Assembly (NCBI GenBank): GCA_903927025.1
Contig: CAIYLG010000058.1
Span: forward strand, 1 to 57,312
Length of the DNA: 57,312 nt
Origin: an uncultured Armatimonadota bacterium
GTDB lineage: Bacteria; Armatimonadota; Fimbriimonadia; Fimbriimonadales; Fimbriimonadaceae
Direction: 5' to 3'
In this document: piece by piece, positions 32,974 to 40,813 of the stretch
Numbering within the stretch: position 1 is the first letter of the stretch
Layout: each line of letters starts with the position of its first letter
Position numbers and translations under genes: made by a program
Notes under the pieces: generated by a model
What the model was told of the DNA's origin: nothing
Seen by the model: only the letters and a program-made list of their open reading frames with translations
Databases searched by the model: none

Positions 32974-33234
32974 TTAGCAGGTACCCGCCGCGGCGCAGCA
33001 TTGATCGCTACAATTGATCAGCGAACAAGCCGATGGTGGCGTAGAAGCGTTATAGCCCGCTGTGCAACCTGTCATGCAGCAGGCGTAGGATTTGCAGGCT
33101 GTGCAGTCTTGATGAACCACTTGGCAACAGACTTGATAGTTGCCGGGTCTTATTGTGGGCAGCGCGAACACTACAGCAGGAAGGCTCAATAGAACGCCAA
33201 GCGAGAGCCAAAAACACTTATCCTTTCTTCTCAA
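32974..33234 (-). CDS. Secreted 12-cysteine mini-protein precursor, copy B
   Basis: 86 residues starting at TTG 33234 with GGGGG five bases upstream, the exact counterpart of the GGAGG-ATG of copy A; an open frame runs further upstream but is unsupported. The signal peptide (RRKDKCFWLSLGVLLSLPAVVFA) is followed by a 62-residue mature part beginning LPTIRPGNYQ. All 12 cysteines match copy A in spacing, and YACCMTGCTAGY, LINCSD and CCAAAGTC are identical in both. The CxxCH of copy A is CxxCK here, so it is not a heme site. It is the first gene of the copy B cassette. Confidence 0.85.
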   Translation of the reverse strand: MRRKDKCFWLSLGVLLSLPAVVFALPTIRPGNYQVCCQVVHQDCTACKSYACCMTGCTAGYNASTPPSACSLINCSDQCCAAAGTC

Positions 33235-33617
33235 CGAATCCCCCGGACAGCACACGCCTATACCAAGACAGCATACTGACCAGGCAGTACCATCTCGTGA
33301 GGCGAAAGCGTTTTTATCAGATTTACTACCTGTCTCGCCGAGAGCATGGCGAATCGCCACCTTCTCTCTCCCGACTCTAAGAAACCTAAGAACCAACCAA
33401 ATCTGAGATTCGAATCGTACACTCCCGCATTCATGCAGCAAGTACTTGATTCAAAGCATCAATCAGGTAGCTTCGGAACCCTAAGGCAATATCTTAACGC
33501 ATCACCAGCGTTTTTGTTGCATTTTTCGGACGACTTTTCCACATTGCCTTTGCTGAACGCATTAAGCGAACGATTTTGGTGCAATCCGGCGTATGAAAAG
33601 GTTTGCGAATCTTCCGA
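33235..33617. other. Intergenic region upstream of cassette copy B
   Basis: About 380 AT-richer bases between the cassette and the 3' end of argJ. On the minus strand GGTATAGG at about 33258-33265 is a possible -10 for the cassette, without a good -35. A 101-codon plus-strand frame (33346-33651) has no ribosome site or recognisable domain and overlaps argJ, so I do not call it. Confidence 0.4.
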
Positions 33618-34823
33618 TCAGGTGTGGTACTCGGCGTTGATGCGGACGTAGCCGTATCCGAAGTCGCAGGTGTAGACGGTGGCGGTTTCGCCTTCTCCTA
33701 GGTTCAGATCGATGAGGACGTGATCCGACTTGAGGGAGGAGGAGACGCGTTTAGCGTCGAAGGAGGCGGGGGCGTTGTCCTCGAACAGGACGTGCTCCTC
33801 GTCGCCGGCGCTGAGGACCAAGCGGACATCGGTGGTTTTGAAGGGGACCCCGGCGCGGCCGGCGGCCATGAGAATGCGACCCCAGTTGGGGTCACAGCCG
33901 AACATCGCGGTTTTAACAAGAGGCGATTCGCCGATCGTGCGGGCAATCTTCTTCGGATCGCTTGTGCCAGTAACTCGGATCTCGACCAGTTTGGTTGCGC
34001 CTTCTCCATCTCTTGCAATCTGCTTGGCAAGCGAGACGCACACGGCCTTCAGCGCGGCTTCAAATACTTCTTCTGTTGCGACTTTGCCAGACGCACCGTT
34101 CGCCATCACGATGAGCATGTCATTGGTGGAGGTGTCTCCATCTACGGTCACGCAGTTGAAGCTTTGGTCGGCTACTCGCTTTAGAATCCTTGAGATGTCT
34201 AAGCCCGTGACATCAAGATCGGTAATGACGTAACCGAGCATCGTCGCCATATTAGGGGCGATCATTCCAGAGCCCTTAGCAAAGCCGATCATCAGCGCAT
34301 CTTCACCGGCAGTAAACGGCCGCTGGGCTAAGGATTGTGGCGAGACGACTTCGCTGTTGCCAGGAGTTGTCCATGCCCACTTCTCAATGAGGTCGGTTGT
34401 GAGGATCGCGTCCATAAACGCACGCGCGTCCACTCCCAATTTGGTCGAGGCCTCCTTGATGCCCTTCTCCACCTTTGACATATCCAGGAGATGGCCAATA
34501 ACTCCGGTCGAGCCCACCGCAATCGACTTTGCGTCGATGTTGAGTTCCTGTCCAGTAAGCTCCGCCATCCTGGCGGTATCCCGGACGCCCTGCTCGCCAT
34601 TGCAGCAGTTTGCGTTCCCACTATTCACGACGATTGCGCGCAGCGTACCGGCGGCAACAGCCTCGCGGCTATAGTCCACGCAGGCAGCGCGAACGTTGTT
34701 CGTGGTGAACACGCCGGCGGCGGTGGCGGGAGATTCGGACACGATGAGTCCGAGGTCATTTCTCTTGTTTTTGAGCCCACATCGGACTCCTGCGACGGTG
34801 AATCCTTTCGGTAGCGGGATCAT
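33618..34823 (-). CDS. argJ: Glutamate N-acetyltransferase / amino-acid acetyltransferase
   Basis: Recycles the acetyl group from N-acetylornithine to glutamate in arginine synthesis; the bifunctional form also uses acetyl-CoA. 401 residues, opening LPKGFTVAGVRCGLK. The self-cleavage and nucleophile site is present: KGSGMIAPNMATML with Thr about residue 194, splitting the precursor into alpha and beta chains. VNSGNANCCNG, GSTGVIGHLL and the C-terminal SYGYVRINAEY-like end also match. ATG 34823 follows the argC stop by one base; an ATG six codons earlier inside argC is the alternative. Confidence 0.96.
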   Translation of the reverse strand: MIPLPKGFTVAGVRCGLKNKRNDLGLIVSESPATAAGVFTTNNVRAACVDYSREAVAAGTLRAIVVNSGNANCCNGEQGVRDTARMAELTGQELNIDAKSIAVGSTGVIGHLLDMSKVEKGIKEASTKLGVDARAFMDAILTTDLIEKWAWTTPGNSEVVSPQSLAQRPFTAGEDALMIGFAKGSGMIAPNMATMLGYVITDLDVTGLDISRILKRVADQSFNCVTVDGDTSTNDMLIVMANGASGKVATEEVFEAALKAVCVSLAKQIARDGEGATKLVEIRVTGTSDPKKIARTIGESPLVKTAMFGCDPNWGRILMAAGRAGVPFKTTDVRLVLSAGDEEHVLFEDNAPASFDAKRVSSSLKSDHVLIDLNLGEGETATVYTCDFGYGYVRINAEYHT

Positions 34824-34824
34824 T

Positions 34825-35841
34825 TTAGGGCCAAACTCCATCCATGGGCAGGCCGGTTTCCTCGGGAATCCCTGCCATCAGGTTCATATTCTGGATAGCC
34901 GCTCCGGCCATCCCTTTCACTAAGTTGTCGATGACGGAACAGATCACGGCATAGCCAGAACGCTCATCTGCATTCACGCTGAGGACGCAGCGATTGGAAC
35001 CCATCACCTGTTTCGTAGACGGAAGCGAATCCTGAATAGAGATGAATTTCTCGGTTCCGTACGCCTGATCATAAATCGCTCGAATCGCCGCCTTGTTCAG
35101 CTTCTCCTTCAGCGGGATGTGAAGGGTGGCGTGAATCCCTCTGGCAATGGGGATTAGGTGAGGCGTAAACCGCACGATAAGACCAGACATCTGCTCCATC
35201 TCGGCGGTGTGACGATGGCCAACCACGCCGTAGGCTTTGAACCCGCCGTTGATTTCTGTGAACAGATATTCCGTTTCCTTGCGGGATCGGCCGGCCCCGG
35301 AGACTCCTGATTTTGCATCCACCACCGGCACTCCCGAAACCAATCCGGCCTTCACCAATGGCATGAGGCCAATGAGCGTCGCGGTTGGGTAGCAACCGGG
35401 GTTGGCGATGATATCGGCCTTGGCAATCGCCGTGCGATCGACGAGTTCAGGTAGCCCGTAGACTGGCGTTGATGGCAGCTCGGGATTGGTGTGGGTGCGG
35501 CCGTAATAATGCTCGTACACCGCGTGGTCTTCGATGCGAAAGTCTGCGGAAAGGTCAATGACCCGAGTCTTGCCAACCAAAGAAGCGATGTTCTCCATCG
35601 CAAACCCATTCTCCTGGCAGAGAAACGTGAAGTCCGCGTTGAGGCTATCGGGTTGAAAATCTGAAAGCACAAGGTCGGTGCTGAGCCAAGGGCATTCTTC
35701 TCGAAGGGGGACGCCCGCACGACGCGCCGATGTCGCAGCAACAACCTTGGCATAGGGGTGGTTTGCCAGCAGACGGATCACTTCGGACCCGCCATAGCCA
35801 GTAGCCCCAACAACGGCAACTTTTATCACGCTGTGGTTCAT
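34825..35841 (-). CDS. argC: N-acetyl-gamma-glutamyl-phosphate reductase
   Basis: NADPH-dependent third step of arginine synthesis. 338 residues with the dinucleotide-binding VAVVGATGYGGSEVIRLLANHP, the catalytic Cys 150 in ANPGCYPTA, DAKSGVSGAGR, and HRHTAEMEQ with the active-site His. argC-argJ form a two-gene operon; the other arg genes are not in the window. The start ATG has CAGG upstream, and GGTACCCTTT just before it is shared with the alaS upstream region. Confidence 0.96.
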   Translation of the reverse strand: MNHSVIKVAVVGATGYGGSEVIRLLANHPYAKVVAATSARRAGVPLREECPWLSTDLVLSDFQPDSLNADFTFLCQENGFAMENIASLVGKTRVIDLSADFRIEDHAVYEHYYGRTHTNPELPSTPVYGLPELVDRTAIAKADIIANPGCYPTATLIGLMPLVKAGLVSGVPVVDAKSGVSGAGRSRKETEYLFTEINGGFKAYGVVGHRHTAEMEQMSGLIVRFTPHLIPIARGIHATLHIPLKEKLNKAAIRAIYDQAYGTEKFISIQDSLPSTKQVMGSNRCVLSVNADERSGYAVICSVIDNLVKGMAGAAIQNMNLMAGIPEETGLPMDGVWP

Positions 35842-35858
35842 CGGAACCTGAAAGGGTA

Positions 35859-35874
35859 CCCCGCAGACGCGGGG
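35859..35874. promoter_or_regulatory. Perfect hairpin overlapping the argC promoter region
   Basis: CCCCGC-agac-GCGGGG lies immediately upstream of the TACCCT hexamer preceding argC on the minus strand. Its position suggests an operator or a structured DNA site at the promoter. No ARG-box-like sequence was recognised. Confidence 0.35.
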
Positions 35875-35920
35875 GGACTCGATTGGAGGGGTTGGCGTTG
35901 CTTGAGTCAGCGATTGCCGG

Positions 35921-35981
35921 GATAGCCCGAAGGGCTTACCTGATCCAGCGAAGGGTAATCCGCTCGAGCGGATTGACCTGG
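35921..35981 (+). repeat. REP-like element, copy e
   Basis: GATAGCCC-gaa-GGGCTTA, TGATCCAGCGAAGGGTAAT, then the perfect palindrome ATCCGCTcgAGCGGAT and GACCTGG. It is nearly identical to copy a in its first 35 bases; the second stem differs but still pairs. Confidence 0.7.
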
Positions 35982-36003
35982 TGACGCGGTCCGAAGCAGA
36001 TCC

Positions 36004-36048
36004 CTACCCTGCAAAGAGTTCTGGATCAGATAAGCCCTCCGGGCTAAC
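36004..36048 (-). repeat. REP-like element, copy f (partial)
   Basis: A shortened reverse copy: on the minus strand TTAGCCC-gga-GGGCTTA, TCTGATCCAG, then a divergent end. With copy e it forms an inverted pair around a 22-base centre. Confidence 0.55.
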
Positions 36049-36093
36049 CGGAGCTCGAACCGGTGCGCCCCGGACGGCGGGCGGACATAGAAA

Positions 36094-36123
36094 CGCCCCC
36101 CGAGCTCTTGGTCTCGGGAGGCG
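36094..36123 (-). terminator. Terminator-like hairpin after the Ser/Ala/Pro-rich lipoprotein
   Basis: On the minus strand CGCC-t-CCCGAG / CTCGGG-g-GGCG with an eight-base loop, followed by TTTCTATG. It lies 24 bases past the stop of the gene at 36147. Confidence 0.5.
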
Positions 36124-36146
36124 ATCAGATCGTTAGCGCTTAACGC

Positions 36147-36437
36147 TTACTTGGTCTTAGGAGCCTTGGCGTCGGTCGCTGGTGCCGAGCTAGGAGCTGA
36201 AGACGGAGCAGACGAAGGAGCAGATGCCGGAGCAGTTGCTGGTGCGCTTGCAGGAGCGGACGAAGCGGAGCTATCCGGAGTGGAAGCTGGAGTGGATGCT
36301 GGCGTGGATGAAGCAGCGCTGCTGCTGCCGCCGTCGCTAGCGGATGCGCCTGCTGCGCCCTCGTCTCCACCCTTACAACCGGCGAGCATAGCTGCACCGA
36401 GAACGCCTGCGATGAACAGAATCGTAAACTTTTTCAT
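36147..36437 (-). CDS. Small lipoprotein with Ser/Ala/Pro repeat tail
   Basis: 96 residues. ATG 36437 has GGAGG eight bases upstream. The signal ends in the lipobox LAGC (MKKFTILFIAGVLGAAMLAGC), so the Cys is predicted to be lipidated. The rest is low complexity: GASASDGGSSSAASS, then repeats of STPA and SAPS/SAPA units to a KAPKTK end. No globular domain is present; it is likely a flexible surface or periplasmic spacer. The repeats are also visible in DNA and could vary in number between strains. Confidence 0.75.
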   Translation of the reverse strand: MKKFTILFIAGVLGAAMLAGCKGGDEGAAGASASDGGSSSAASSTPASTPASTPDSSASSAPASAPATAPASAPSSAPSSAPSSAPATDAKAPKTK

Positions 36438-36540
36438 TTTAGAACCTCCAAGTCGAACGGATTGCTCCGCAGAGTGTCTGTTGAGAAACACTCGCATGCA
36501 TTATACAATCGGAGAACTTGATGGGCTACAAAAAAGTTTG

Positions 36541-37038
36541 CTACTGTGTGGCTAAGTCCGCAACAGAAGCATCGGTAGTTTCAACTTCTGCCAGTTTCCA
36601 GCGCTTTACCGGGAATATCAGCCACTCGTGATCGTCTTCCCTTCGAAAAGTTATGGTGACTTTCTTGAGGGTTTGCCCCATGGACTGCCCCAACAGCCCC
36701 ATGCTCACCGTCACTGGCGAAATGATCTTGGCTTCGTCTCCAGAAACTTCCGGATCCATGTTTTGAACCGTGATATCGGGCTTGCTCTGACGAATGTAGC
36801 GCGCGATGTCCCTTTCGTTCCCAGCTTCACTTTGCCCGTTGAACTTGATGTGTTCGCTGAGCTTGTCCATCACGCCTCCAGGTCGCCCCTCTCTGCTCGC
36901 TTTGATCGAGTCCAGAAGCGCCTGCCTCACTAAGACCTTGTCGTCGGTTCTGTTCGCCGACATCATGATGAATTTGCCGCCGATCAGCAGGATGATGGCC
37001 ACTGCCGGAATCAGCATTGTTTTGGCGTTAATGCCCAT
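36541..37038 (-). CDS. Membrane-anchored hypothetical protein
   Basis: 165 residues: an N-terminal helix (KTMLIPAVAIILLIGGKFIMM) and a soluble domain of alternating helix and strands (LVRQALLDSIKASREGRPGGVMDKLSEHI..., VQNMDPEVSGDEAKIISPVTVSM, KVTITFRREDDHEWLIFPVKRWKL), which resembles a NTF2-like/DUF4440-type fold. This fold assignment is tentative. It lies 17 bases after ribF and probably shares its transcript. Confidence 0.6.
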   Translation of the reverse strand: MGINAKTMLIPAVAIILLIGGKFIMMSANRTDDKVLVRQALLDSIKASREGRPGGVMDKLSEHIKFNGQSEAGNERDIARYIRQSKPDITVQNMDPEVSGDEAKIISPVTVSMGLLGQSMGQTLKKVTITFRREDDHEWLIFPVKRWKLAEVETTDASVADLATQ

Positions 37039-37055
37039 ATTTGTGATGACGCATT

Positions 37056-37976
37056 CTACGTGGCGGAATGCAGCCGTGCTCGCACTTCATTCACATCTGA
37101 AGCAATTTGATCTGTCAAATCTGTCAACGATGGAAAATTCAGTTCATCCCTAAGCCGCTGTTCGAGTTGAAGTTCGACAGAAGATCCGTACAGAGATCCC
37201 CCTGGGTAATCCAAGAGGTAGGACTCAATCGTCCTCTCGACTCCTCCCACTGCAGGACGGGTTCCGATTGAGGTTGCCGCCAGAAAAGAGCCATAAGGAG
37301 TCTTCATCCGCCCGGCGTAGATGCCGTTTGGCGGAATGACCTGATCAAAGGATCTTGCCAAATTCGCGGTGGGGTACCCCAGCTGTCTTCCAAGCTTTTC
37401 ACCCCCCACCACAATTCCATCGATGGAGAATGGCCGACCGAGCAACTTGGCTGCCTCCGACATCTCTCCAGATTCGATCAGGCGCCTAATGGCACTCGAA
37501 CTCACTCGGAGTCCTTCAATTTCGAACGGTGGCAGCACGTAGGTGGGGAGTCTGGCCGAGAGCCAGTCGGGTGTCCCTTCCCTTCCGTTACCCATCGCAA
37601 AATCGTGACCTACTACCACACGGGTCGCCCTGACAGCGCCAAGCAGAATTTCACGTAAAAAGCGCTCTGCGGACATTCGACTGAGTTCGGCGTCAAAGTG
37701 AAGAACGATCGTTGCCGCCACGCCCAAGGACTGGAACATGAGGAGATTGTTCTGTAGACTTGCGATCGACTTGGGGCACTTCAGCGGACTCAGCACTGAG
37801 GCGGGGTGACGGTCAAACGTCACCAGAATGCAGGGCAACTCTCCGGCATGAGCCGTTCGGACTGCTTCCCGTATAACGGCCTGATGGCCAAGATGAACTC
37901 CATCGAAAGTTCCGATGCAGGCGACCGAGCTTCGCCACTCTGACTTCATCGAGCCTGTGCCTAGGTGAACCAGCAT
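37056..37976 (-). CDS. ribF: Bifunctional riboflavin kinase / FMN adenylyltransferase
   Basis: Converts riboflavin to FMN and FAD. 306 residues: an N-terminal nucleotidyltransferase domain with GTFDGVHLGHQAVI and the GREG-P-W / SSSAIRRLIESG elements, and a C-terminal kinase domain with GRQLGYPTANL, PPNGIYAGRM and the final ESYLLDYPGGSLYG block. The start is taken at ATG 37976, four bases after the upstream stop; a second ATG lies nine codons on. The operon context is csrA, a membrane protein, then ribF. Confidence 0.94.
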   Translation of the reverse strand: MLVHLGTGSMKSEWRSSVACIGTFDGVHLGHQAVIREAVRTAHAGELPCILVTFDRHPASVLSPLKCPKSIASLQNNLLMFQSLGVAATIVLHFDAELSRMSAERFLREILLGAVRATRVVVGHDFAMGNGREGTPDWLSARLPTYVLPPFEIEGLRVSSSAIRRLIESGEMSEAAKLLGRPFSIDGIVVGGEKLGRQLGYPTANLARSFDQVIPPNGIYAGRMKTPYGSFLAATSIGTRPAVGGVERTIESYLLDYPGGSLYGSSVELQLEQRLRDELNFPSLTDLTDQIASDVNEVRARLHSAT

Positions 37977-37980
37977 AGGA

Positions 37981-38424
37981 TTATTCTGCGGGTTCTCCCT
38001 TCAGCATTGCCAAACCGGTGAGACACAGGATCTGGGAAAGGGTTACCAGAACTAGCACCCACGGATTGGCCCAGAACATCGCCGCCTTCACCCGATCATA
38101 AGGCAAGACGAGGCTGCTGCCAGTGCTTGTAAACAGCATCACCGTAAGCAGGACAAGCGCGCCAAATACGGGAGGGAGGGTGACGTTGAGCGGAAACACG
38201 ATCCGCTTGGGAGCAAGCAAATTCGGCAGGGCGAGAGACGCGACCAGAAACAAAATCGTCGCGATGGCTGGGATGCCGAGAATGACGCCCCAGATTCCCT
38301 TTGGGGCGGATGTCGTCCTCAGAAGTACGTAACCGCCGTAGCCAGCCGCGCAGGCGTACATGGTTGCACCGCAGGTACAGGCAAGGGACAGTCGACTGGC
38401 AAGCTCAGCCGTTTTCTGCTTCAT
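37981..38424 (-). CDS. Hypothetical membrane protein, four helices
   Basis: 147 residues with four hydrophobic segments (about residues 13-35, 42-66, 82-100 and 118-138) and little soluble sequence; two cysteines lie in the first helix region (ACTCGATMYACAAGYGGY). No family is recognised. It is tightly packed between csrA (three bases) and ribF (four bases). Confidence 0.65.
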   Translation of the reverse strand: MKQKTAELASRLSLACTCGATMYACAAGYGGYVLLRTTSAPKGIWGVILGIPAIATILFLVASLALPNLLAPKRIVFPLNVTLPPVFGALVLLTVMLFTSTGSSLVLPYDRVKAAMFWANPWVLVLVTLSQILCLTGLAMLKGEPAE

Positions 38425-38427
38425 GGA

Positions 38428-38610
38428 TCAGTCCGTAGATTCGGAGGGCTCTTCGTGAATCTGTTCGTAGATCTCTTTGCGATGGACGCTGACATTCTTG
38501 GGGGCTCGGATGCCAATACGCACCTGCTCTCCACGAACTTCCAACACCACTACTTCGATCTCGTCTCCAATCACGATGCTCTGGCCAACTTTCCGTGTGA
38601 GCACCAGCAT
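38428..38610 (-). CDS. csrA: Carbon storage regulator, mRNA-binding CsrA
   Basis: A 60-residue dimeric RNA-binding protein that recognises GGA in leaders and blocks or stabilises translation. [51 protein letters not shown] matches the family along its length, including Leu 4 and the conserved Arg (VHRKEI). GGAGGG lies upstream of the ATG at a slightly long spacing. No flagellar gene such as fliW is nearby, which differs from the usual csrA-fliW pairing. A TATACT at about 38692-38697 may be its -10. Confidence 0.95.
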   Translation of the reverse strand: MLVLTRKVGQSIVIGDEIEVVVLEVRGEQVRIGIRAPKNVSVHRKEIYEQIHEEPSESTD

Positions 38611-38795
38611 TCTTATTAGCCCTCCCTGGCCGGTAGCAGTGATTGAGCAGGTCGCTCTTCTGGTCCGCCTAGTGAATATCCGGTAGGAACAGTATACGCC
38701 TCAGCAGGTGATTCGGCTACATTTCTGCAAACCAAGCCCAGCAATCCTGCAGGGAAACCGAGGACAACCGACCCATCCATCTATTCCTAATCGCC

Positions 38796-40388
38796 TTACA
38801 TCAGCTTTTCGTTGGCTGGCCAGTGGATCTCAACTGCCTGATCATCCAGAAGTCCTTGGAATTCGGCAGTGAGTTCCACCGAGTCTGCCACCTCATGGGG
38901 CTCCACAAGGCGCGATAAACAGAAGGCTGCCAGGGCACCTGCGGATTCGCCGATATTCCACTCGATCGGATGCAGTCGATAGCATCCGTTTGTCATATGG
39001 GTGACGCCCAAGTTCTTGCAGGCAGGAAGCAGATTGCGCATTCGAATCGGGATCAGCGAGCCAAGAGGGATCTCGAAAGGGAGGGTTGCGGTGTCGATGT
39101 AGCTGACACCATTTGTGCTCGGATGAAGGTCCAGTCGATAGCTGCCAATGCCCACGCTGTCTCTGTAAGATGGCGCCCGGTCTGCACCTGGGTTGGTGTA
39201 CTGAGCGACGTGCTGTTCAAGAATCGTGGTTCGAGCTCGAATGCGCCGCGACTCTCGAATGTAGGGCGCCTTGGCGAGCCCCTCATCAGTCCCTGTGATA
39301 TCCGGCCGCAGATAGAGGCCGGGATAGCCGGTTCCGCCATCGTGGCGTGGTGCTTCGGTTTGAAGCCAGTAGAGGAGGCTGAGCGACAGTTGACGAGCGT
39401 CATCCAGGCATCGGCTGACATCCGCTGGGGGCCGATCCAGGATCGACTCGATGAAGTAGTCGTTCTGGGGCCAATTCACGATCGTGACGGGATGCGGCTG
39501 ACTTCCATCCGCGAAGATGCCTGGATCCACGATCTGGCGGTAGCTGAAGAGGCCAAAGTCGCCTTTGTACCAATTGACCGATCCGCCCATCATTGGCAGG
39601 TTACGCGGCTGGTTGGTGACGGGGTTGATGTCGGTAAAGCCGAAGAATGGCCCTGGCCAGAACTCTGGCTGAAAGTCGCGCCATCGATCGTATTGAGCAG
39701 GACGATCGATGACTCGATGGCTGCCATCGTCATGGGCCATCGCGAAGACCCAAGTGAGCCCTTGGACGTTGTCCGGCTGTGGAGGGCCATCTACCGCATT
39801 CGGCTCTTGGGTTTCGGATTTGGATTCTGCGCCGATCACGTACTCGGTGCCAGTCAGGGGAAGGAGGTCTCCGAGTTCGGTGGCATCGATCACGAACTTA
39901 GGGGTCACAACGGTTTGCTGTCCGGTATCAAGGTTCAGGAGGGTGACGGTCTGGACTTTGTCATTAGAGGATTCCGCGCGAATCGCGACGGTGCGAAGCT
40001 CGATGTCGAGTTTGCCCTGGGCGCCTGAATCGTTCAGCAGGAGGTTCAGCGCCTGCCATCCGATTTGCGGTTCATGGCAGAGCTTGCTGACCCAACCGCC
40101 ACCGGGATTGAGGAAGAGGTTTCCCCGCGCGCCAGGAGTCAGGCTTCGGGTGTCTCGGTAGAGCTTGCGAATGGTGTCGCGGTATCGACGATAGCGGCCC
40201 GTGCATCCAAACTCCTCAATCCAGGGATGCTCGTCGGGGGGCACGGCTTGGGAGGTGAGCTGCCCTCCGACCCAATCGGTCTCCTCGGTCAGGATCACGC
40301 GATAGCCAAGCGAACTGGCGACCATCGCCGCCGCACATCCGCCGGTTCCGCCCCCCACGATGAGGATGTCGCAGCCCATTTCAGCCAT
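38796..40388 (-). CDS. FAD-dependent oxidoreductase, PF12831 type
   Basis: 530 residues. The N-terminal FAD-binding motif is CDILIVGGGTGGCAAAMVASSLGYRVILTEE, followed by WVGGQLTSQAVPPDEH, KFVIDATELGDLLPLTG and, near the end, LLPACKNLGVTHMTNGCYRLHPIEWNIGESAGALAAFC, which closes the FAD site. These are the features of the large FAD_oxidored family common in Planctomycetota and Armatimonadota, often linked to carbohydrate degradation; the substrate is unknown. No signal peptide is visible. TTTAAT ends five bases before the ATG, without a ribosome site. Confidence 0.9.
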   Translation of the reverse strand: MAEMGCDILIVGGGTGGCAAAMVASSLGYRVILTEETDWVGGQLTSQAVPPDEHPWIEEFGCTGRYRRYRDTIRKLYRDTRSLTPGARGNLFLNPGGGWVSKLCHEPQIGWQALNLLLNDSGAQGKLDIELRTVAIRAESSNDKVQTVTLLNLDTGQQTVVTPKFVIDATELGDLLPLTGTEYVIGAESKSETQEPNAVDGPPQPDNVQGLTWVFAMAHDDGSHRVIDRPAQYDRWRDFQPEFWPGPFFGFTDINPVTNQPRNLPMMGGSVNWYKGDFGLFSYRQIVDPGIFADGSQPHPVTIVNWPQNDYFIESILDRPPADVSRCLDDARQLSLSLLYWLQTEAPRHDGGTGYPGLYLRPDITGTDEGLAKAPYIRESRRIRARTTILEQHVAQYTNPGADRAPSYRDSVGIGSYRLDLHPSTNGVSYIDTATLPFEIPLGSLIPIRMRNLLPACKNLGVTHMTNGCYRLHPIEWNIGESAGALAAFCLSRLVEPHEVADSVELTAEFQGLLDDQAVEIHWPANEKLM

Positions 40389-40393
40389 GCCGC

Positions 40394-40399
40394 ATTAAA
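40394..40399 (-). promoter_or_regulatory. -10-like TTTAAT, 5 nt before the FAD oxidoreductase start
   Basis: On the minus strand TTTAAT-GCGGC-ATG. It is the same arrangement as at infA and metB and lies between the putative small gene 40402-40578 and the oxidoreductase. Confidence 0.35.
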
Positions 40400-40401
40400 C
40401 C

Positions 40402-40578
40402 TTAAGGCGCTGGTCGACGGCGGGCAGGTCGGTACGGGGTGAAGGTTGTCCGACTGGAGAACGAGACGCTGTCATTGCGCGAGGCTCCCCGGTCCGAAGA
40501 TGCAACGTAAAATTGCCCCTCGGATAGCAACGTGAAGATGATTTCGAATACCCAAAATAAGAGTTCAAGTCCGTCCAT
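40402..40578 (-). CDS. Possible 58-residue protein upstream of the FAD oxidoreductase
   Basis: A short frame starting ATG 40578 with GGAAA five bases upstream. The product begins with a hydrophobic helix (LELLFWVFEIIFTLL) and ends in a basic, Ser/Arg/Pro-rich tail (YRPARRRPAP). No homologue is recognised. It is listed only because of the ribosome site, the plausible membrane segment and the 13-base gap to the next gene; it may be noise. Confidence 0.25.
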   Translation of the reverse strand: MDGLELLFWVFEIIFTLLSEGQFYVASSDRGASRNDSVSFSSRTTFTPYRPARRRPAP

Positions 40579-40813
40579 TTGATTTCCTATTTGCAGTGAA
40601 CACTGAGGGAAGGGTCGAGACGCCGAAGTCGGATGAAATTCAGACTTTCGAGTCCATCTCCACGTGGAGGCGCTTCGCGCCACCCGCGTGGCTAGTTGAC
40701 TCAACCCCGCTGGGGTGAGCCGGAATCTAACCTGCTGGATCAGGCTCATGCCAGAGCCCGGTTTGGGTTGAGAATTGCTGTTTGTGCCCCGGCTGGTACC
40801 CTTTAGGGCTGTT
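40579..40813. other. Divergent intergenic region upstream of alaS
   Basis: No gene is seen. The last part contains TTGCTG (40776) separated by 16 bases from TACCCT (40797-40802), a candidate alaS promoter, then TTTAGGG as a ribosome site before ATG 40814. GGTACCCTTT here is shared with the argC upstream region. No T-box or other leader structure was recognised. Confidence 0.4.

Noticed and set aside
29043-33234. Methylamine dehydrogenase-like small subunit with MauD-like helper
   Set aside because: A 12-Cys small protein beside a thioredoxin-fold gene recalls mauA/mauD, but the spacing differs, no Trp for a TTQ cofactor is present, and no large subunit, di-heme enzyme or other mau gene is nearby.
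33346-33651. 101-codon plus-strand frame between the Cys-rich cassette and argJ
   Set aside because: No ribosome site or leaderless -10 box at the start, no recognisable domain or membrane segment, and it runs antisense into the end of argJ.
38970-40028. 352-codon plus-strand frame opposite the FAD oxidoreductase
   Set aside because: It is a mirror of a clear FAD-binding protein in a GC-rich gene, with no start signal or domain.
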